In this document: in pieces, positions 24,565 to 33,052 of the stretch
Layout of the letters: every line of letters starts with the position of its first letter
How positions within the stretch are numbered: position 1 is the stretch's first letter
Assembly: GCF_018129085.1 (NCBI RefSeq)
Contig: NZ_JAAGBB010000040.1
Span: 1 to 57,122, forward strand
Length of the DNA: 57,122 nucleotides
Source: Plastoroseomonas hellenica
Lineage (GTDB): Bacteria > Pseudomonadota > Alphaproteobacteria > Acetobacterales > Acetobacteraceae
Direction of reading: 5' to 3'
Notes under the pieces: model-generated
What the model was told of the DNA's origin: nothing
The model's input: the letters and a program-made list of their open reading frames with translations, nothing else
Database searches by the model: none
Made by a program: the position numbers and the translations under genes

Positions 24565-25676
24565 CGCAAGGCAAGGATTTCGAGATCTTTCTGGCGACCG
24601 CGCCGGGCCTGGAACCGGTGCTGTGCGCGGAGGTGCGCGGCAAGGGATTCAAGCAGACGAAGCCCGTCCCCGGCGGCGTCGTCTTCAAAGGCGGCTGGCC
24701 GGAGGTCTGGCGCGCGAACCTCTGGATCCGCGGCGCCGGACGCGTCCTCGCGCGCATCGACGCGTTTCGCGTCCTGCATCTCGCGCAGCTCGATGGCCGC
24801 GCCCGTCGCGTCCCCTGGGGCAGCGTGCTGCGCCCCGACATCCCGTTCCGGGTCGAGGCGTCCTGCACGGGATCGCGCATCTACCACAGCGGTGCCGCGG
24901 CCGAGCGGATCGAAACCGCGATCCGGGAAACCCTCGGCGCGCCGCAGGCGCCGGAGGCCGAGATCGTCGTGATGGCGCGGATCGAGCACGATGTCTGCAC
25001 CATCAGCCTCGATACCTCGGGCGAGCTGCTGCACAAGCGCGGGCATAAGGAAGCCGTCAACCGGGCGCCGATGCGGGAGACCATGGCATCGCTCTTCCTG
25101 CAGCAATGCGGCTACGACGGCAGCGAGCCCATGCTCGATCCGATGTGCGGGTCCGGCACCTTCGTCATCGAGGCGGCGGAGATCGCGGCACGCCTCAATC
25201 CCGGCCGGTCCCGCCACTTCGCCTTCGAGCAGCTCGCGACATTCGACGCCGACGCCTGGCAGCGCATGCGCGCGGTGAAGAGCGCCCGCGTGCCGGCCGC
25301 CCGCTGCTACGGCAGCGACCGGGATGCCGGCGCGATCGCGATGAGCCGCGCGAATGCCGAACGCGCCGGCGTCACCGGCCACACCGAATTCCGGCACTGC
25401 GCGATCAGCGACATCCTGCCGCCCGCGGGTCCGCCGGGGCTGGTCATCGTCAACCCGCCCTACGGCACCCGCATCGGGGACAGGGCGACGCTGTTCCCGC
25501 TGTACCGCGCGCTCGGCCAGGTGCTGCGGCAGCGTTTCGCGGGCTGGCGCGTCGGCATCGTCACCGGCGAGCCCGCGCTGGCGCAGGCGACCGCGCTGCC
25601 CTTCCTGCCGCCCGGCGCGCCGGTGCCGCATGGCGGGCTGCGCGTCACCCTGTTCCGAACCGCGCCGCTGGCTTGA
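24561..25676 (+). CDS. THUMP-domain RNA (23S rRNA guanine-N2) methyltransferase, RlmL N-half type
   Basis: A 371-residue class I methyltransferase. A THUMP RNA-binding domain spans about residues 45-150 (VRGKGFKQTKPVPGGVVFKG is just before it). The catalytic domain follows, with the SAM motif DPMCGSGTFVIEAAEIAARL near residue 190 and the active-site NPPYGTRIG near 300. Architecture and length match the single-domain relatives of E. coli RlmL (YcbY N-terminal half), which methylate guanine of 23S rRNA. The GTG start overlaps the stop of the membrane protein. A terminator-like hairpin lies 7 bases after the stop, so this is the last gene of the hflX operon. Confidence 0.88.
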   Translation: MTQGKDFEIFLATAPGLEPVLCAEVRGKGFKQTKPVPGGVVFKGGWPEVWRANLWIRGAGRVLARIDAFRVLHLAQLDGRARRVPWGSVLRPDIPFRVEASCTGSRIYHSGAAAERIETAIRETLGAPQAPEAEIVVMARIEHDVCTISLDTSGELLHKRGHKEAVNRAPMRETMASLFLQQCGYDGSEPMLDPMCGSGTFVIEAAEIAARLNPGRSRHFAFEQLATFDADAWQRMRAVKSARVPAARCYGSDRDAGAIAMSRANAERAGVTGHTEFRHCAISDILPPAGPPGLVIVNPPYGTRIGDRATLFPLYRALGQVLRQRFAGWRVGIVTGEPALAQATALPFLPPGAPVPHGGLRVTLFRTAPLA

Positions 25677-25683
25677 TACCAGC

Positions 25684-25711
25684 GGCCTCAATCGTTGACA
25701 CGATTGAGGCC
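25684..25711 (+). terminator. Strong hairpin after the hflX operon
   Basis: GGCCTCAATCG and CGATTGAGGCC form a perfect 11-base stem with loop TTGACA, seven bases after the stop of the methyltransferase gene. No T-run follows, but place and stem strength suggest a terminator. Confidence 0.6.
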
Positions 25712-25724
25712 CCCTCAAACGCGT

Positions 25725-25810
25725 CGTGCCGGAGGCACGCCTTCGGCGTGACGCGCAAACCTCTGGTTTGCTTGGCTTCGCCGGACTACCGGCGGGCCGC
25801 ATTCGCGGCC
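25725..25810. repeat. Tandem array of short hairpins
   Basis: Four small stems follow each other: CGTGCC-GGA-GGCACG (25725), ACGCC-TTC-GGCGT (25737), GCAAACC-TCT-GGTTTGC (25755) and GGCCGC-ATTC-GCGGCC (25795). They fill the gap between the convergent methyltransferase and flavin reductase genes. The last stem resembles those at 10454 and 10524. Confidence 0.6.
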
Positions 25811-25854
25811 TCGGACCGGTCAAGCGACCAGTCCGTTGTTGTGAGTTCCGCGCT

Positions 25855-26487
25855 TCAGCGGTCCCGCTGGCCGAGGGCGTAGGCGCCGCCATCGGTCGGG
25901 CGCAGCGCGTCGAACAACTCGGTCACCGCGGCATAGTCGCGATAGCCGCAGCGGGCCACCGGCTGCGCGGCGGCGGTGTCGAAGCGTCCGTCGCGCAGGA
26001 AGCGCTCGTCGATATGCACGCCGACCACCTGGCCGATGATGAGCCAGCCCTGCAACGGCTCGCCATCCGCGTCCCGCAACTGCATGGACTGCGCGACGCG
26101 GCATTCGAGCGCCGCCGGGGAGGCGGCGACGCGGGGCGCCTTGACGATCCGGGAGGGGGCCGTCTCGAGCCCCGCGGCCGCGAACTCGCTCTCGCCCTCG
26201 GGCAGCGCCCCGGAGGAGATGTTCATGGCCTCGAACAGCGCGCGGCTGCAGAGGTTGAACACGAACTCGCCGCGCGCAATGGCATTGGCCGCGCTGTGCT
26301 TCATCGTCTCGCTGGTGAAGGCCAGCATCGGCGGGCGCGAATGGACCGCGTTGAAGAAGCTGTAGGGCGCCAGGTTGGGCCGCCCCTCGGCATCCAGGGT
26401 CGAGATCCAGCCGATCGGCCGCGGCGCGATGATCGCCTTGAAGGGGTCATGCGGCAGGCCGTGGCCCAGTCGTGGTTCATAGAACAT
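25855..26487 (-). CDS. Flavin reductase-like (FMN-binding split barrel) protein
   Basis: A 210-residue flavin-reductase-like protein. The N-terminal PRPIGWISTLDAEGRPNLAP (about residues 22-41) followed by YSFFNAVHSRPPMLAFTS is the FMN phosphate-binding signature of the DIM6/NTAB group. It may supply reduced flavin to a monooxygenase or act as an FMN-dependent oxidoreductase; no monooxygenase lies beside it. The ATG at 26487 is chosen since the homology begins there, although the frame is open upstream. It is divergent from a Bug receptor. The 218-base gap (26488-26705) shows no clear element. Confidence 0.85.
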   Translation of the reverse strand: MFYEPRLGHGLPHDPFKAIIAPRPIGWISTLDAEGRPNLAPYSFFNAVHSRPPMLAFTSETMKHSAANAIARGEFVFNLCSRALFEAMNISSGALPEGESEFAAAGLETAPSRIVKAPRVAASPAALECRVAQSMQLRDADGEPLQGWLIIGQVVGVHIDERFLRDGRFDTAAAQPVARCGYRDYAAVTELFDALRPTDGGAYALGQRDR

Positions 26488-26705
26488 CGGGGATCCTCGC
26501 TTCCGGTCTCGCGCGGCGGCGATCCTCGCCCAGGCCAGGGCGGGGCGGAAGGCCGCGCCTTCGACCGGCGACGCCGGCTGCCGTGGCCCCACTGATCTGG
26601 TGGACAAGGCCCCGCCGGATCGGTGATGGTTGCCGCCGCTTCGCAAGCGATAACCAACAGGCGCGGAGCACGCCCCCGAACCCTCCCACACCGGAGTGTA
26701 TCGCC

Positions 26706-27740
26706 ATGGTCGTGTCCCCACGCCGCATGCCCGTTCCCCAGCCATCTCCTGCGCGGCCAAGGGCCGCGCTGCATTACCTGCGCCGCCGCCGCGTCGTCGG
26801 CGTCGCACTCGCCGGTGCGCTGCCCCGTCCCGCCGGCGGCCAGCCGGACCCGCGCCGCCCGGTCCGCGTGCTGTTCGGCTTCACGGCCGGCAGCACGCCG
26901 GACGTCATCATGCGCATGCTGGCCGAAGGCGTGTCCGAACGGCTCGGGCGGCCCGTCCTCGTCGAGAACCGGCCGGGTGCGGTCGGGGCCATCGCCGCGG
27001 AGGCGGCCGCCCGCGCGGCGCCGGATGGCAGCACGCTGCTGCTGATGCCGCATTCCGTCCTGGTGCTGCCGGCCCTGCGCCGCGACCTGCCCTTCGACCC
27101 CGTCGCCGATTTCGTGCCGGTCGCCGGCATGGCCGCGGCGCCGCTGCTGCTGGTCGCCGACCCCGCGCTCGGCCTGCGGAGCGTCGCCGACTTCCTGGCG
27201 CTCGCCCGTGCCCGCGGCGACCGGCTCGCCTATGGCATGTCCGGGCTCGGCGCCTCGCCCCATCTGGCGATGGCGCTCCTCGCACGCACGGCCGGGATCG
27301 CGCCGACGCCCGTCGCCTTCCGCGGCGACCCGGAGATCTTCACCGCGCTGCTGTCGGGCCAAATCGGTGCGGCCTTCGTGCTGGCGCCGACCGCGGTCGC
27401 ACTGGTACGGGAAGGCCGGCTGACCGGGCTCGGCGTCACCTCGGGCGCCCGCCTGCCCGCGCTGCCGGAGGTGCCGACCATGGCGGAGTCCGGGCTGCCG
27501 GCGGTCACGCTCGCCTCCTGGTGGGGCCTGGTCGCGCCGCGCGGGACGCCGGAGCTGACGGTCGCCCATCTGGAGGCGGCCATCCGGCCTGCGCTGGCCG
27601 CCCCGGGCTTCGCCGCGCGGCTGCACGCGACCGGCGCGGAGGTGCTGGATCTCGGCCCGGCGGAGCTCGGCGCCTTCATCGGGCGCGAACGGGCGCGGCT
27701 GCTCACGCTGTTTGCGGAGCTCGGCCTGACGCCGCCCTGA
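26706..27740 (+). CDS. Bug/TctC-family tripartite tricarboxylate transporter receptor
   Basis: A 344-residue periplasmic receptor. The basic start with LRRRRVVGVALAGALPRPAGG is a signal peptide. RPVRVLFGFTAGSTPDVIMRM and GRPVLVENRPGAVGAIAAEAA are the standard N-terminal Bug blocks, and EVPTMAESGLPAVTLASWWG is the standard C-terminal one. Bug proteins bind carboxylates or other small solutes for TctAB-type import; no tctA or tctB is present here, as is common for this expanded family. An alternative ATG is at 26727. It is convergent with an MFS gene 7 bases away. Confidence 0.88.
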   Translation: MVVSPRRMPVPQPSPARPRAALHYLRRRRVVGVALAGALPRPAGGQPDPRRPVRVLFGFTAGSTPDVIMRMLAEGVSERLGRPVLVENRPGAVGAIAAEAAARAAPDGSTLLLMPHSVLVLPALRRDLPFDPVADFVPVAGMAAAPLLLVADPALGLRSVADFLALARARGDRLAYGMSGLGASPHLAMALLARTAGIAPTPVAFRGDPEIFTALLSGQIGAAFVLAPTAVALVREGRLTGLGVTSGARLPALPEVPTMAESGLPAVTLASWWGLVAPRGTPELTVAHLEAAIRPALAAPGFAARLHATGAEVLDLGPAELGAFIGRERARLLTLFAELGLTPP

Positions 27741-27747
27741 GATGGCC

Positions 27748-28941
27748 TCAGGTGGGCCTGCCGAGGCGACGCAGCAGGACAAGGCCGAGCAGCCCGACCA
27801 GCGCCAGATGCCCGAAGGCAAGGCCCCAGGCGAGGTCGCGGCCGGGCCCCGCGATGTCGAGCGCGATACCGACGCCGAGCGGCCCGACGAAGCCGCCGGC
27901 GTAGCCGCACATGCTGTGCAGCCCGATGGTCGCGCCGCGCATCCCGGGTGCGGCCGCCTGCACCGTGCCGGCGGTCAGCGCCGAGCTGTCGAGGTAGATC
28001 GCGGCGTTCCAGAGCAACACGCAGAGGGCCGCGAGCGGCACCGACACGAGGCCCGACCAGCCGGTCGCCAGCGCCAGCGCCGCGGCCGCGCCCATCGCGG
28101 CCGCGACCACGCGCGCGCGGCCGAATCGCTCAGCGGCTTCGTTGCCGGAGACCGAGACGGCGATGCCGGCAAGGCCGGCCGCGGTGAACAGCACCGTCGG
28201 CCCCGGCAGCCATGCGGGCGCGCCATGCTGTGCGATGACGGCGGCGAGAAAGGTCACCGCCCAGGCGCGCAGCGCCGCGAGTTCCCAGGTATGGGTGGTG
28301 TAGCCGATGATCCAGGCCATGGCGGCGCGGTTGCGCAGCACCGGGCGGAAGTCCAGCAGCGCCGCGGGCGGGGCCGCACCCGCCGGCCGCGGCGCTGCGG
28401 TCGGCATGACCGCGGCGCCGATCGCGCAGGCGATGGCGGCTGCGATGGCACCGAACAGGAAGGCGGCCGACGGGCCCGCCACCGCATCCAGCGCGCCCGC
28501 GATCGCGAAGGAGGCGGCGCCTGCGATGCCGACGCCCGCTGCGTGCCAGGAGACGGCGCGGGATTGCGCCGCGCCTTCCAGGCGATCCGTGATCACCTTG
28601 AGCCCCGGCATGTAGCAGCCGGCCCAGCCGATGCCGGCGACGGCGCGCAGCGCCAGCCCGCTCCAGAACCCCTCCGCCGCCAGCGCGAAGCCGAGATGGG
28701 AGAATGCCGTGAGAGCGGTGCCGAACAGGTAGATGCGGCGCGCCGGCACCCGGTCGGTCAGCGCGACCAGTACCGGCACCGCGGCGACATAGGCGGCGAA
28801 GAAGGCGCCGACCAGCCAGCCGGCCTCGGTCGCCGTCAGCGACCAGCGCGCGATGAAGCCCGGCAGCAGCGCCGGCAAGGTGAAGGCGCCGATCTGCGCG
28901 AGGATCTGGGCCGTGACGATGGCGGCGACGAAGCGGGACAT
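27748..28941 (-). CDS. MFS transporter
   Basis: A 397-residue permease with about 12 hydrophobic segments. The N-terminal helix QILAQIGAFTLPALLPGFIA and the cytoplasmic loop LTDRVPARRIYLFGTAL (the MFS motif A region) place it in the major facilitator superfamily, with some likeness to cyanate or sugar-type carriers. The substrate is unknown. It ends convergently with the Bug receptor. A palindrome (29008-29031) lies between its start and the GYD gene on the other strand. Confidence 0.85.
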   Translation of the reverse strand: MSRFVAAIVTAQILAQIGAFTLPALLPGFIARWSLTATEAGWLVGAFFAAYVAAVPVLVALTDRVPARRIYLFGTALTAFSHLGFALAAEGFWSGLALRAVAGIGWAGCYMPGLKVITDRLEGAAQSRAVSWHAAGVGIAGAASFAIAGALDAVAGPSAAFLFGAIAAAIACAIGAAVMPTAAPRPAGAAPPAALLDFRPVLRNRAAMAWIIGYTTHTWELAALRAWAVTFLAAVIAQHGAPAWLPGPTVLFTAAGLAGIAVSVSGNEAAERFGRARVVAAAMGAAAALALATGWSGLVSVPLAALCVLLWNAAIYLDSSALTAGTVQAAAPGMRGATIGLHSMCGYAGGFVGPLGVGIALDIAGPGRDLAWGLAFGHLALVGLLGLVLLRRLGRPT

Positions 28942-29007
28942 GGACGGGCGACTCGGTGCTTCCGGATGCGCGCGCAGTGTAGGCGCGGCACCGCCGTGCT
29001 AGGATGG

Positions 29008-29031
29008 CGGGACGGACGGGCGTCCGTCCCG
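29008..29031. promoter_or_regulatory. Long palindrome between MFS and GYD genes
   Basis: CGGGACGGACG and CGTCCGTCCCG form an 11-base inverted repeat around GG, 28 bases before the GYD-protein ATG and 66 bases from the divergent MFS start. It could be a shared operator or a hairpin in the GYD leader. Confidence 0.4.
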
Positions 29032-29058
29032 TCCCCGGAAGCAGGGAGGGCTCGATCC

Positions 29059-29352
29059 ATGACGACCTATGTCGCGCTCACCAACTGGACCGACCAGGGC
29101 ATGCGGGCGATCGAGGATGCGCCCCGCCGCCTCGATGCCGCCAAGGCGCTGCTCGAGGAGATGGGCGGCCGCTTCAAGGACTGCCACATGACCATGGGCG
29201 AATACGACCTGCTGCTCGTCTACGAAGCACCGGACGATGCCGTGGCGGCGCGGTTCACCCTGGCGCTCGGCAGGCTCGGGAATCTGCGCACGAAGACGCT
29301 GAAGGCTTTCCCGGAGAATGCCTTCCGCGAGATCATCCGTTCGCTTCATTAG
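29059..29352 (+). CDS. GYD-domain protein
   Basis: A 97-residue protein of the GYD family: TYVALTNWTDQGMRAIED at the start, GGRFKDCHMTMGEYDLLLVY (about 36-55, the family signature), and GNLRTKTLKAF near the end. The fold is a small ferredoxin-like dimer of unknown chemistry. The ATG is chosen because GGAGGG lies 8 bases upstream. It stands alone, divergent from the MFS gene, and a copy of the intergenic repeat begins 47 bases after its stop. Confidence 0.88.
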   Translation: MTTYVALTNWTDQGMRAIEDAPRRLDAAKALLEEMGGRFKDCHMTMGEYDLLLVYEAPDDAVAARFTLALGRLGNLRTKTLKAFPENAFREIIRSLH

Positions 29353-29398
29353 GGCAGGATGCGCTCGCATACGCTCACGCATCACGCTCCAGCGCCTT

Positions 29399-29456
29399 GT
29401 TTGATCGCGTGATTCAGACTTCTCGGCGATCCCGCCTCAAGTCATCACGCTCTAGG
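29399..29456 (-). repeat. Intergenic repeat, copy 2 (full length)
   Basis: Read on the minus strand it starts CCTAGAGCGTGATGACTTGA and ends CACGCGATCAAAC. GCGTGAT/ATCACGC and GACTT/AAGTC can pair around a GGCG-GGAT-CGCC tip. Its TAG is the stop codon of the GNAT gene, so the element is its immediate 3' end. Confidence 0.8.
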
Positions 29457-30018
29457 CCAGCGCGATGCGGAACCGCAAACCCTCCGCATCGCCATAGGCT
29501 GCAGGCTTCCTGAAGCGCTCCACCAGCGTCCCGCCGCAGGCGAGGATCACCCGCTGGGAGGCGATGTTGTCCGCGTCGGTCGTCAGCGCGACGGCATCGA
29601 GCCCGCGCCGCCGCGCTTCCGGCAGCAGCAGCGCCAGCGCCCGCTTCGCGTGGCCGGCGCCGCGCTTCCAAGGGACCACCCCATAGCCGATATGCCCGAG
29701 CACATGCGGCGGCAGAGCGGATGTGCCGGGCTGCCAGCGGAAGCCGATCGAGCCGCAGAAATCGCCATCCCAGATCCAGCGCGTGAAGCCCGGCAGGCGC
29801 GGCACCAGCGACCCGTCCGGCAGCCGCACCGGGTCGCCCTTCGCGTCTTCGTCGTCGAGCCCCGCGAGGAAGCCGGCGGCATCGGCGGCGATCTTCGCCA
29901 GATGCTCCCGTGCGGTCTCCGCCGCGCGGATGCTGGCCGGCGACCAGCCGCGGGCGAGCGCGTCCCGATAGGCCGGGAGTTCGGCGGCGGAGGGGCGGAC
30001 GAGAGAGACGTCGGGCAT
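29452..30018 (-). CDS. GNAT N-acetyltransferase
   Basis: A 188-residue GNAT-family enzyme. The block VLGHIGYGVVPWKRGAGHAKRAL (about 106-128) contains the acetyl-CoA loop, here KRGAGHA in place of the usual RGxGxA, and ITASQRV-like residues DNIASQRVILACGGTL follow, as in RimJ/ribosomal-type and general GNAT acetyltransferases. The substrate is unknown. The stop codon comes from the intergenic repeat at 29399-29456. The gene is alone, divergent from the F-box-like gene. Confidence 0.85.
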   Translation of the reverse strand: MPDVSLVRPSAAELPAYRDALARGWSPASIRAAETAREHLAKIAADAAGFLAGLDDEDAKGDPVRLPDGSLVPRLPGFTRWIWDGDFCGSIGFRWQPGTSALPPHVLGHIGYGVVPWKRGAGHAKRALALLLPEARRRGLDAVALTTDADNIASQRVILACGGTLVERFRKPAAYGDAEGLRFRIALA

Positions 30019-30174
30019 GGCCTGCGCTTGGGGGTGACGGCCGCGCCAGGGTGGCCGCCGCGCAGGCCGGCCTGCAAGCAGCGACGCCGGCGCCGGCTTC
30101 GCGAGGGCCAGCCGCGACTCGCTTCCCGAATATTTCGGCCATAGTCTTCGCTGGCAATCCGGTGGGAACGAGCC

Positions 30175-30888
30175 ATGAGCGAGACTGGATCAGCGCCTCC
30201 CCCGAGCGAAGGTTCCGGGAGCAGCGGCTCCGGCGGCGACCAGACCAGCGATCCCGGGAAGACCGGCGCTGTCCAGGAAATCGCCAGGAATGAGGCCACG
30301 TTCGCCAAGCTTCCGGGCGACGTCATCGGCCTCATCTGCGACCAATTGGATCAGAAATCCCGCCTCGCCCTACTCTCTGTCAACAAGACGTACAACACGA
30401 TCGGCGCCGTCCGCCGGAAAGTCGATGGGTACGAGAAGGAGGCACAAGATCGCGTCGCTAATTCCTTGGTAGCGGCCGGAAGCCCGGAAAATTATAGCAA
30501 GCTTCCCGCCCTGCTTGGCGCGATCCATGACAGTCGTTACAGCAATGAGGACCGGGATGAAGCAACGACTGATTTCACAGGATATGTGGATCAGTATCTT
30601 AGCAGGGTGGCTGTTACACCGGATGACCTCATAAACTTTGTATCATCCTTGCATATATCAGCACAGGCGGCGTGCCGGGTGAACGCCAACTACAAGGGTC
30701 TATTTGAAGGTATGATCCACCAATCCATGCGGCATGTGGATAGCCTCTTGGATCCCACAATAATAAGCCCAACCCAACATACAAAACTTAAGACAATCAA
30801 GGGGCAGTTGGAAACAATGCGGCAGAAACTGCACGACATCAGGACTATCGGCGATGCCGGCAGAGCTCAGCCGCCGCCGAAGCGCTAG
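30175..30888 (+). CDS. F-box-like protein, possible host-directed effector
   Basis: A 237-residue protein. Residues 1-40 are disordered and rich in Ser, Gly and Pro. Residues 43-76 (FAKLPGDVIGLICDQLDQKS, then RLALLSVNKTYNTI) fit the F-box pattern LPxDVxxxIxxxLxxxSxLxxLxxVNKxxxxI, which binds Skp1 in eukaryotic ubiquitin ligases. The rest is mostly helical with no recognised domain. Base composition is unlike the neighbours: 29 of 60 bases are G or C in 30721-30780, and AT-rich codons increase after about 30430, suggesting transfer. There is no classic signal peptide. Bacterial F-box proteins are known as effectors; this role is inferred from the motif alone. Confidence 0.65.
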   Translation: MSETGSAPPPSEGSGSSGSGGDQTSDPGKTGAVQEIARNEATFAKLPGDVIGLICDQLDQKSRLALLSVNKTYNTIGAVRRKVDGYEKEAQDRVANSLVAAGSPENYSKLPALLGAIHDSRYSNEDRDEATTDFTGYVDQYLSRVAVTPDDLINFVSSLHISAQAACRVNANYKGLFEGMIHQSMRHVDSLLDPTIISPTQHTKLKTIKGQLETMRQKLHDIRTIGDAGRAQPPPKR

Positions 30889-30976
30889 AGCAGATCGTCG
30901 GGGGTGGAATCGCCGAATTGGTCGGGTTCGCCGCTCTGGCCCGCCTGGCCTCGGCGAGCCGCCGTCGCGGCAGCGC

Positions 30977-31669
30977 CTAGGGCGCCCGCTCCATGCGCGA
31001 CCCTGCCGTCAATCCTGCTTTCGGTTTCCGGCTCGCCTTCCCCAGGCGCGGCTCCGTCCCAGCGAGCAGCCGCTGGATGTTCGCGCGATGGCGCAGAAGC
31101 ACATAAGCGCCGCCTGCGATCACCAGCAACCGATAGGGCAAGGGTTGCTCCAGGACAGAGATGAGGGCGACCGCTGCCAAGGCCGCCAGCATCGAGCCCA
31201 GGGAAACGATCCGGACGACAGCCAGCGCAACGCCGAACACCGCCGCAGCACCCAGGCCCACGGGCCAGGACATCGCGAGCAACAGGCCCAGCCCCGTCGC
31301 CGCGGATTTGCCGCCCGTAAAATTCAACCAGATCGAACGGCTGTGTCCCAACAACACGGCCAGCCCGGCCAGTCCGACAGCCCAGGGCACCCAGCCTTGC
31401 GGATCAAGCGCGGTCGGCGGCGTGAGCGAAGGATAGAACCAGCGGGCAAAGAGGATCGCCCCCGCACCTTTCAGCACATCGACCAGCAGCACCACCAAGG
31501 CCGGCCATGGGCCCAGGATCCGCAGGACATTCGTCGCGCCGGTGGATCGGGAGCCATGCTCCCGGAGGTCGATGCCCTTGAGCAGCCTCCCCGCCCAATA
31601 GCCCGTGGGCATGGAACCGAGGAGATAGGCGATCGCCAGTCCCGCCACGCTCGCTATCCAGAAAGCCAT
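30977..31669 (-). CDS. plsY: Glycerol-3-phosphate acyltransferase PlsY
   Basis: A 230-residue membrane acyltransferase that moves the acyl group of acyl-phosphate to glycerol-3-phosphate, the first step of phospholipid synthesis. The family motifs are clear: LLGSMPTGYWAGRLLKGIDL with REHGSRSTGATNVLR (about 15-50), and LGHSRSIWLNFTGGKSAATG near residue 110. Five or more membrane segments are seen. A basic tail of about 25 residues (KASRKPKAGLTAGSR) follows the last one. The ATG at 31669 is chosen since the family start lies there. It is a lone gene, convergent with the F-box-like gene. Confidence 0.94.
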   Translation of the reverse strand: MAFWIASVAGLAIAYLLGSMPTGYWAGRLLKGIDLREHGSRSTGATNVLRILGPWPALVVLLVDVLKGAGAILFARWFYPSLTPPTALDPQGWVPWAVGLAGLAVLLGHSRSIWLNFTGGKSAATGLGLLLAMSWPVGLGAAAVFGVALAVVRIVSLGSMLAALAAVALISVLEQPLPYRLLVIAGGAYVLLRHRANIQRLLAGTEPRLGKASRKPKAGLTAGSRMERAP

Positions 31670-31707
31670 GGCTTCACCTGTTGTCGCTCGCCGCGCCGCG
31701 ACAAACG

Positions 31708-33048
31708 CTAACCCGCAGCGAGGCGCGCAAGCGCGCCGGCATCGGCGGCGGCGCGGATGCTCCAGCAGGCCTCGATCATCGCCGCGATCCGGTCCTCCGC
31801 GAAGCGCTCCGCACAGAGGCCGCGGAACTTCGCCTCCAGGTCGCGGTCGCTCATCGGCCGCTCCAGCGTGCCCAGCGCATGGGGAACGTGGCGTTCCAGC
31901 ACGCGGCCGTCGGTCAGCTCGATCCGCACATGGCTCTCCAGCTTCCCGATGGTGGGATCGGCGGTGATCTCGACGCGCCGGCGGAGCGCGACCGCGGCCG
32001 GGCGGTTCGCCGCCTCCGCGCTGAACTGCGCTTCCCCCGCCGCGCCGTCGAGGATCGCGATGGCCATCGCGTGGAAAATGCTGAACTTGCTCTCCAGCCC
32101 GGTCCGCGGTTCCGGTTTGCCGGTCAGCTCCGGCACCAGCGGGTTCACGCGGGCGGCGATAACAGCGATCTCCGGCCCGCGCAGCCCATGCGCCTCCCGC
32201 AGTTCCAGGCAGCCGGTGATCGCCGCATGGACGACGAGCCCGCAGGCGAAGGGCTTGTACATGTTGCGCGAAAGCTCCCAGCCCTCGCCGAGCCCGTCGG
32301 TGATCACCGCCGGATCGAAGCGCGTGGACAGCACATGCGCGAAGCCGCGCTTGCCTTCGATCGCGGCGGCGGCGCTGGTGAAGCCGCGCTCGGCCATCAA
32401 GGCGGCGGAGAGGCCGTTCTGCGCGGCCTTGCCGGGATGCAGGCTCTTGCACATGCTGCCGAACATCTCGCGCAGCCCCGCCGATTGCGTCGCCGCGATG
32501 CCGAGCGCCCAGGTCATGCGCTGCTCATCAAGGCCGAGCAGCTTCCCCGCCGCGGCCGCGGCGCCGAAGACGCCCGCCGTGCCGGTGATGTGGTAGCCGC
32601 GGTCGTAATGCTCGGGGAAGACGGAGAGGCCGACGCGCTCCTCCACCTCGACGCCGAGGACGAAGGCATGCACCAGATCGCGCCCGGAGAGGCCGCGCCA
32701 CTCCGCGAGGGCCAGCAGCGCGGGCAGCACCGGCGCGCTCGGGTGGATGGCGCGCAGATGCGTGTCGTCGAAATCAAGCACATGGGAGGCGATGCCGTTC
32801 AGCAGCGCGGCATGCAGGATATCCGCCCTCTCCGGCCGTCCCAGCACCTGCGCCTGCGCGGGCCCGAAGAAAGGCTGCAGCGCCTGCGCGGCGAAGCGCA
32901 CCGTGTCATGCCCGGCGCCGCCGATCGCGCAGCCGAGCCAGTTCAAGATGGCGCGGCAGGCCTCGTGCTGCACGGCGTCCGGGATGTCCTCCGGTTCGGA
33001 GCGCACGACGAAGCAGGCGAGGCGGCGGGTGATGTCGGTGCTGTTCAT
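31708..33048 (-). CDS. MmgE/PrpD family protein
   Basis: A 446-residue MmgE/PrpD-fold protein, the family of 2-methylcitrate dehydratase and cis-aconitate decarboxylase. Matching blocks are NWLGCAIGGAGHDTVRFAAQ, HVLDFDDTHLRAIHPSAPVL (residues about 78-97) and KSLHPGKAAQNGLSAALMAE. It likely dehydrates or isomerises a small carboxylic acid. It lies 4 bases downstream of a Bug receptor gene in the same operon, a common pairing in which the receptor collects the acid. The ATG at 33048 starts the homology. No prpB or prpC is nearby, so classic propionate breakdown is not supported. Confidence 0.87.
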   Translation of the reverse strand: MNSTDITRRLACFVVRSEPEDIPDAVQHEACRAILNWLGCAIGGAGHDTVRFAAQALQPFFGPAQAQVLGRPERADILHAALLNGIASHVLDFDDTHLRAIHPSAPVLPALLALAEWRGLSGRDLVHAFVLGVEVEERVGLSVFPEHYDRGYHITGTAGVFGAAAAAGKLLGLDEQRMTWALGIAATQSAGLREMFGSMCKSLHPGKAAQNGLSAALMAERGFTSAAAAIEGKRGFAHVLSTRFDPAVITDGLGEGWELSRNMYKPFACGLVVHAAITGCLELREAHGLRGPEIAVIAARVNPLVPELTGKPEPRTGLESKFSIFHAMAIAILDGAAGEAQFSAEAANRPAAVALRRRVEITADPTIGKLESHVRIELTDGRVLERHVPHALGTLERPMSDRDLEAKFRGLCAERFAEDRIAAMIEACWSIRAAADAGALARLAAG

Positions 33049-33052
33049 GGAC

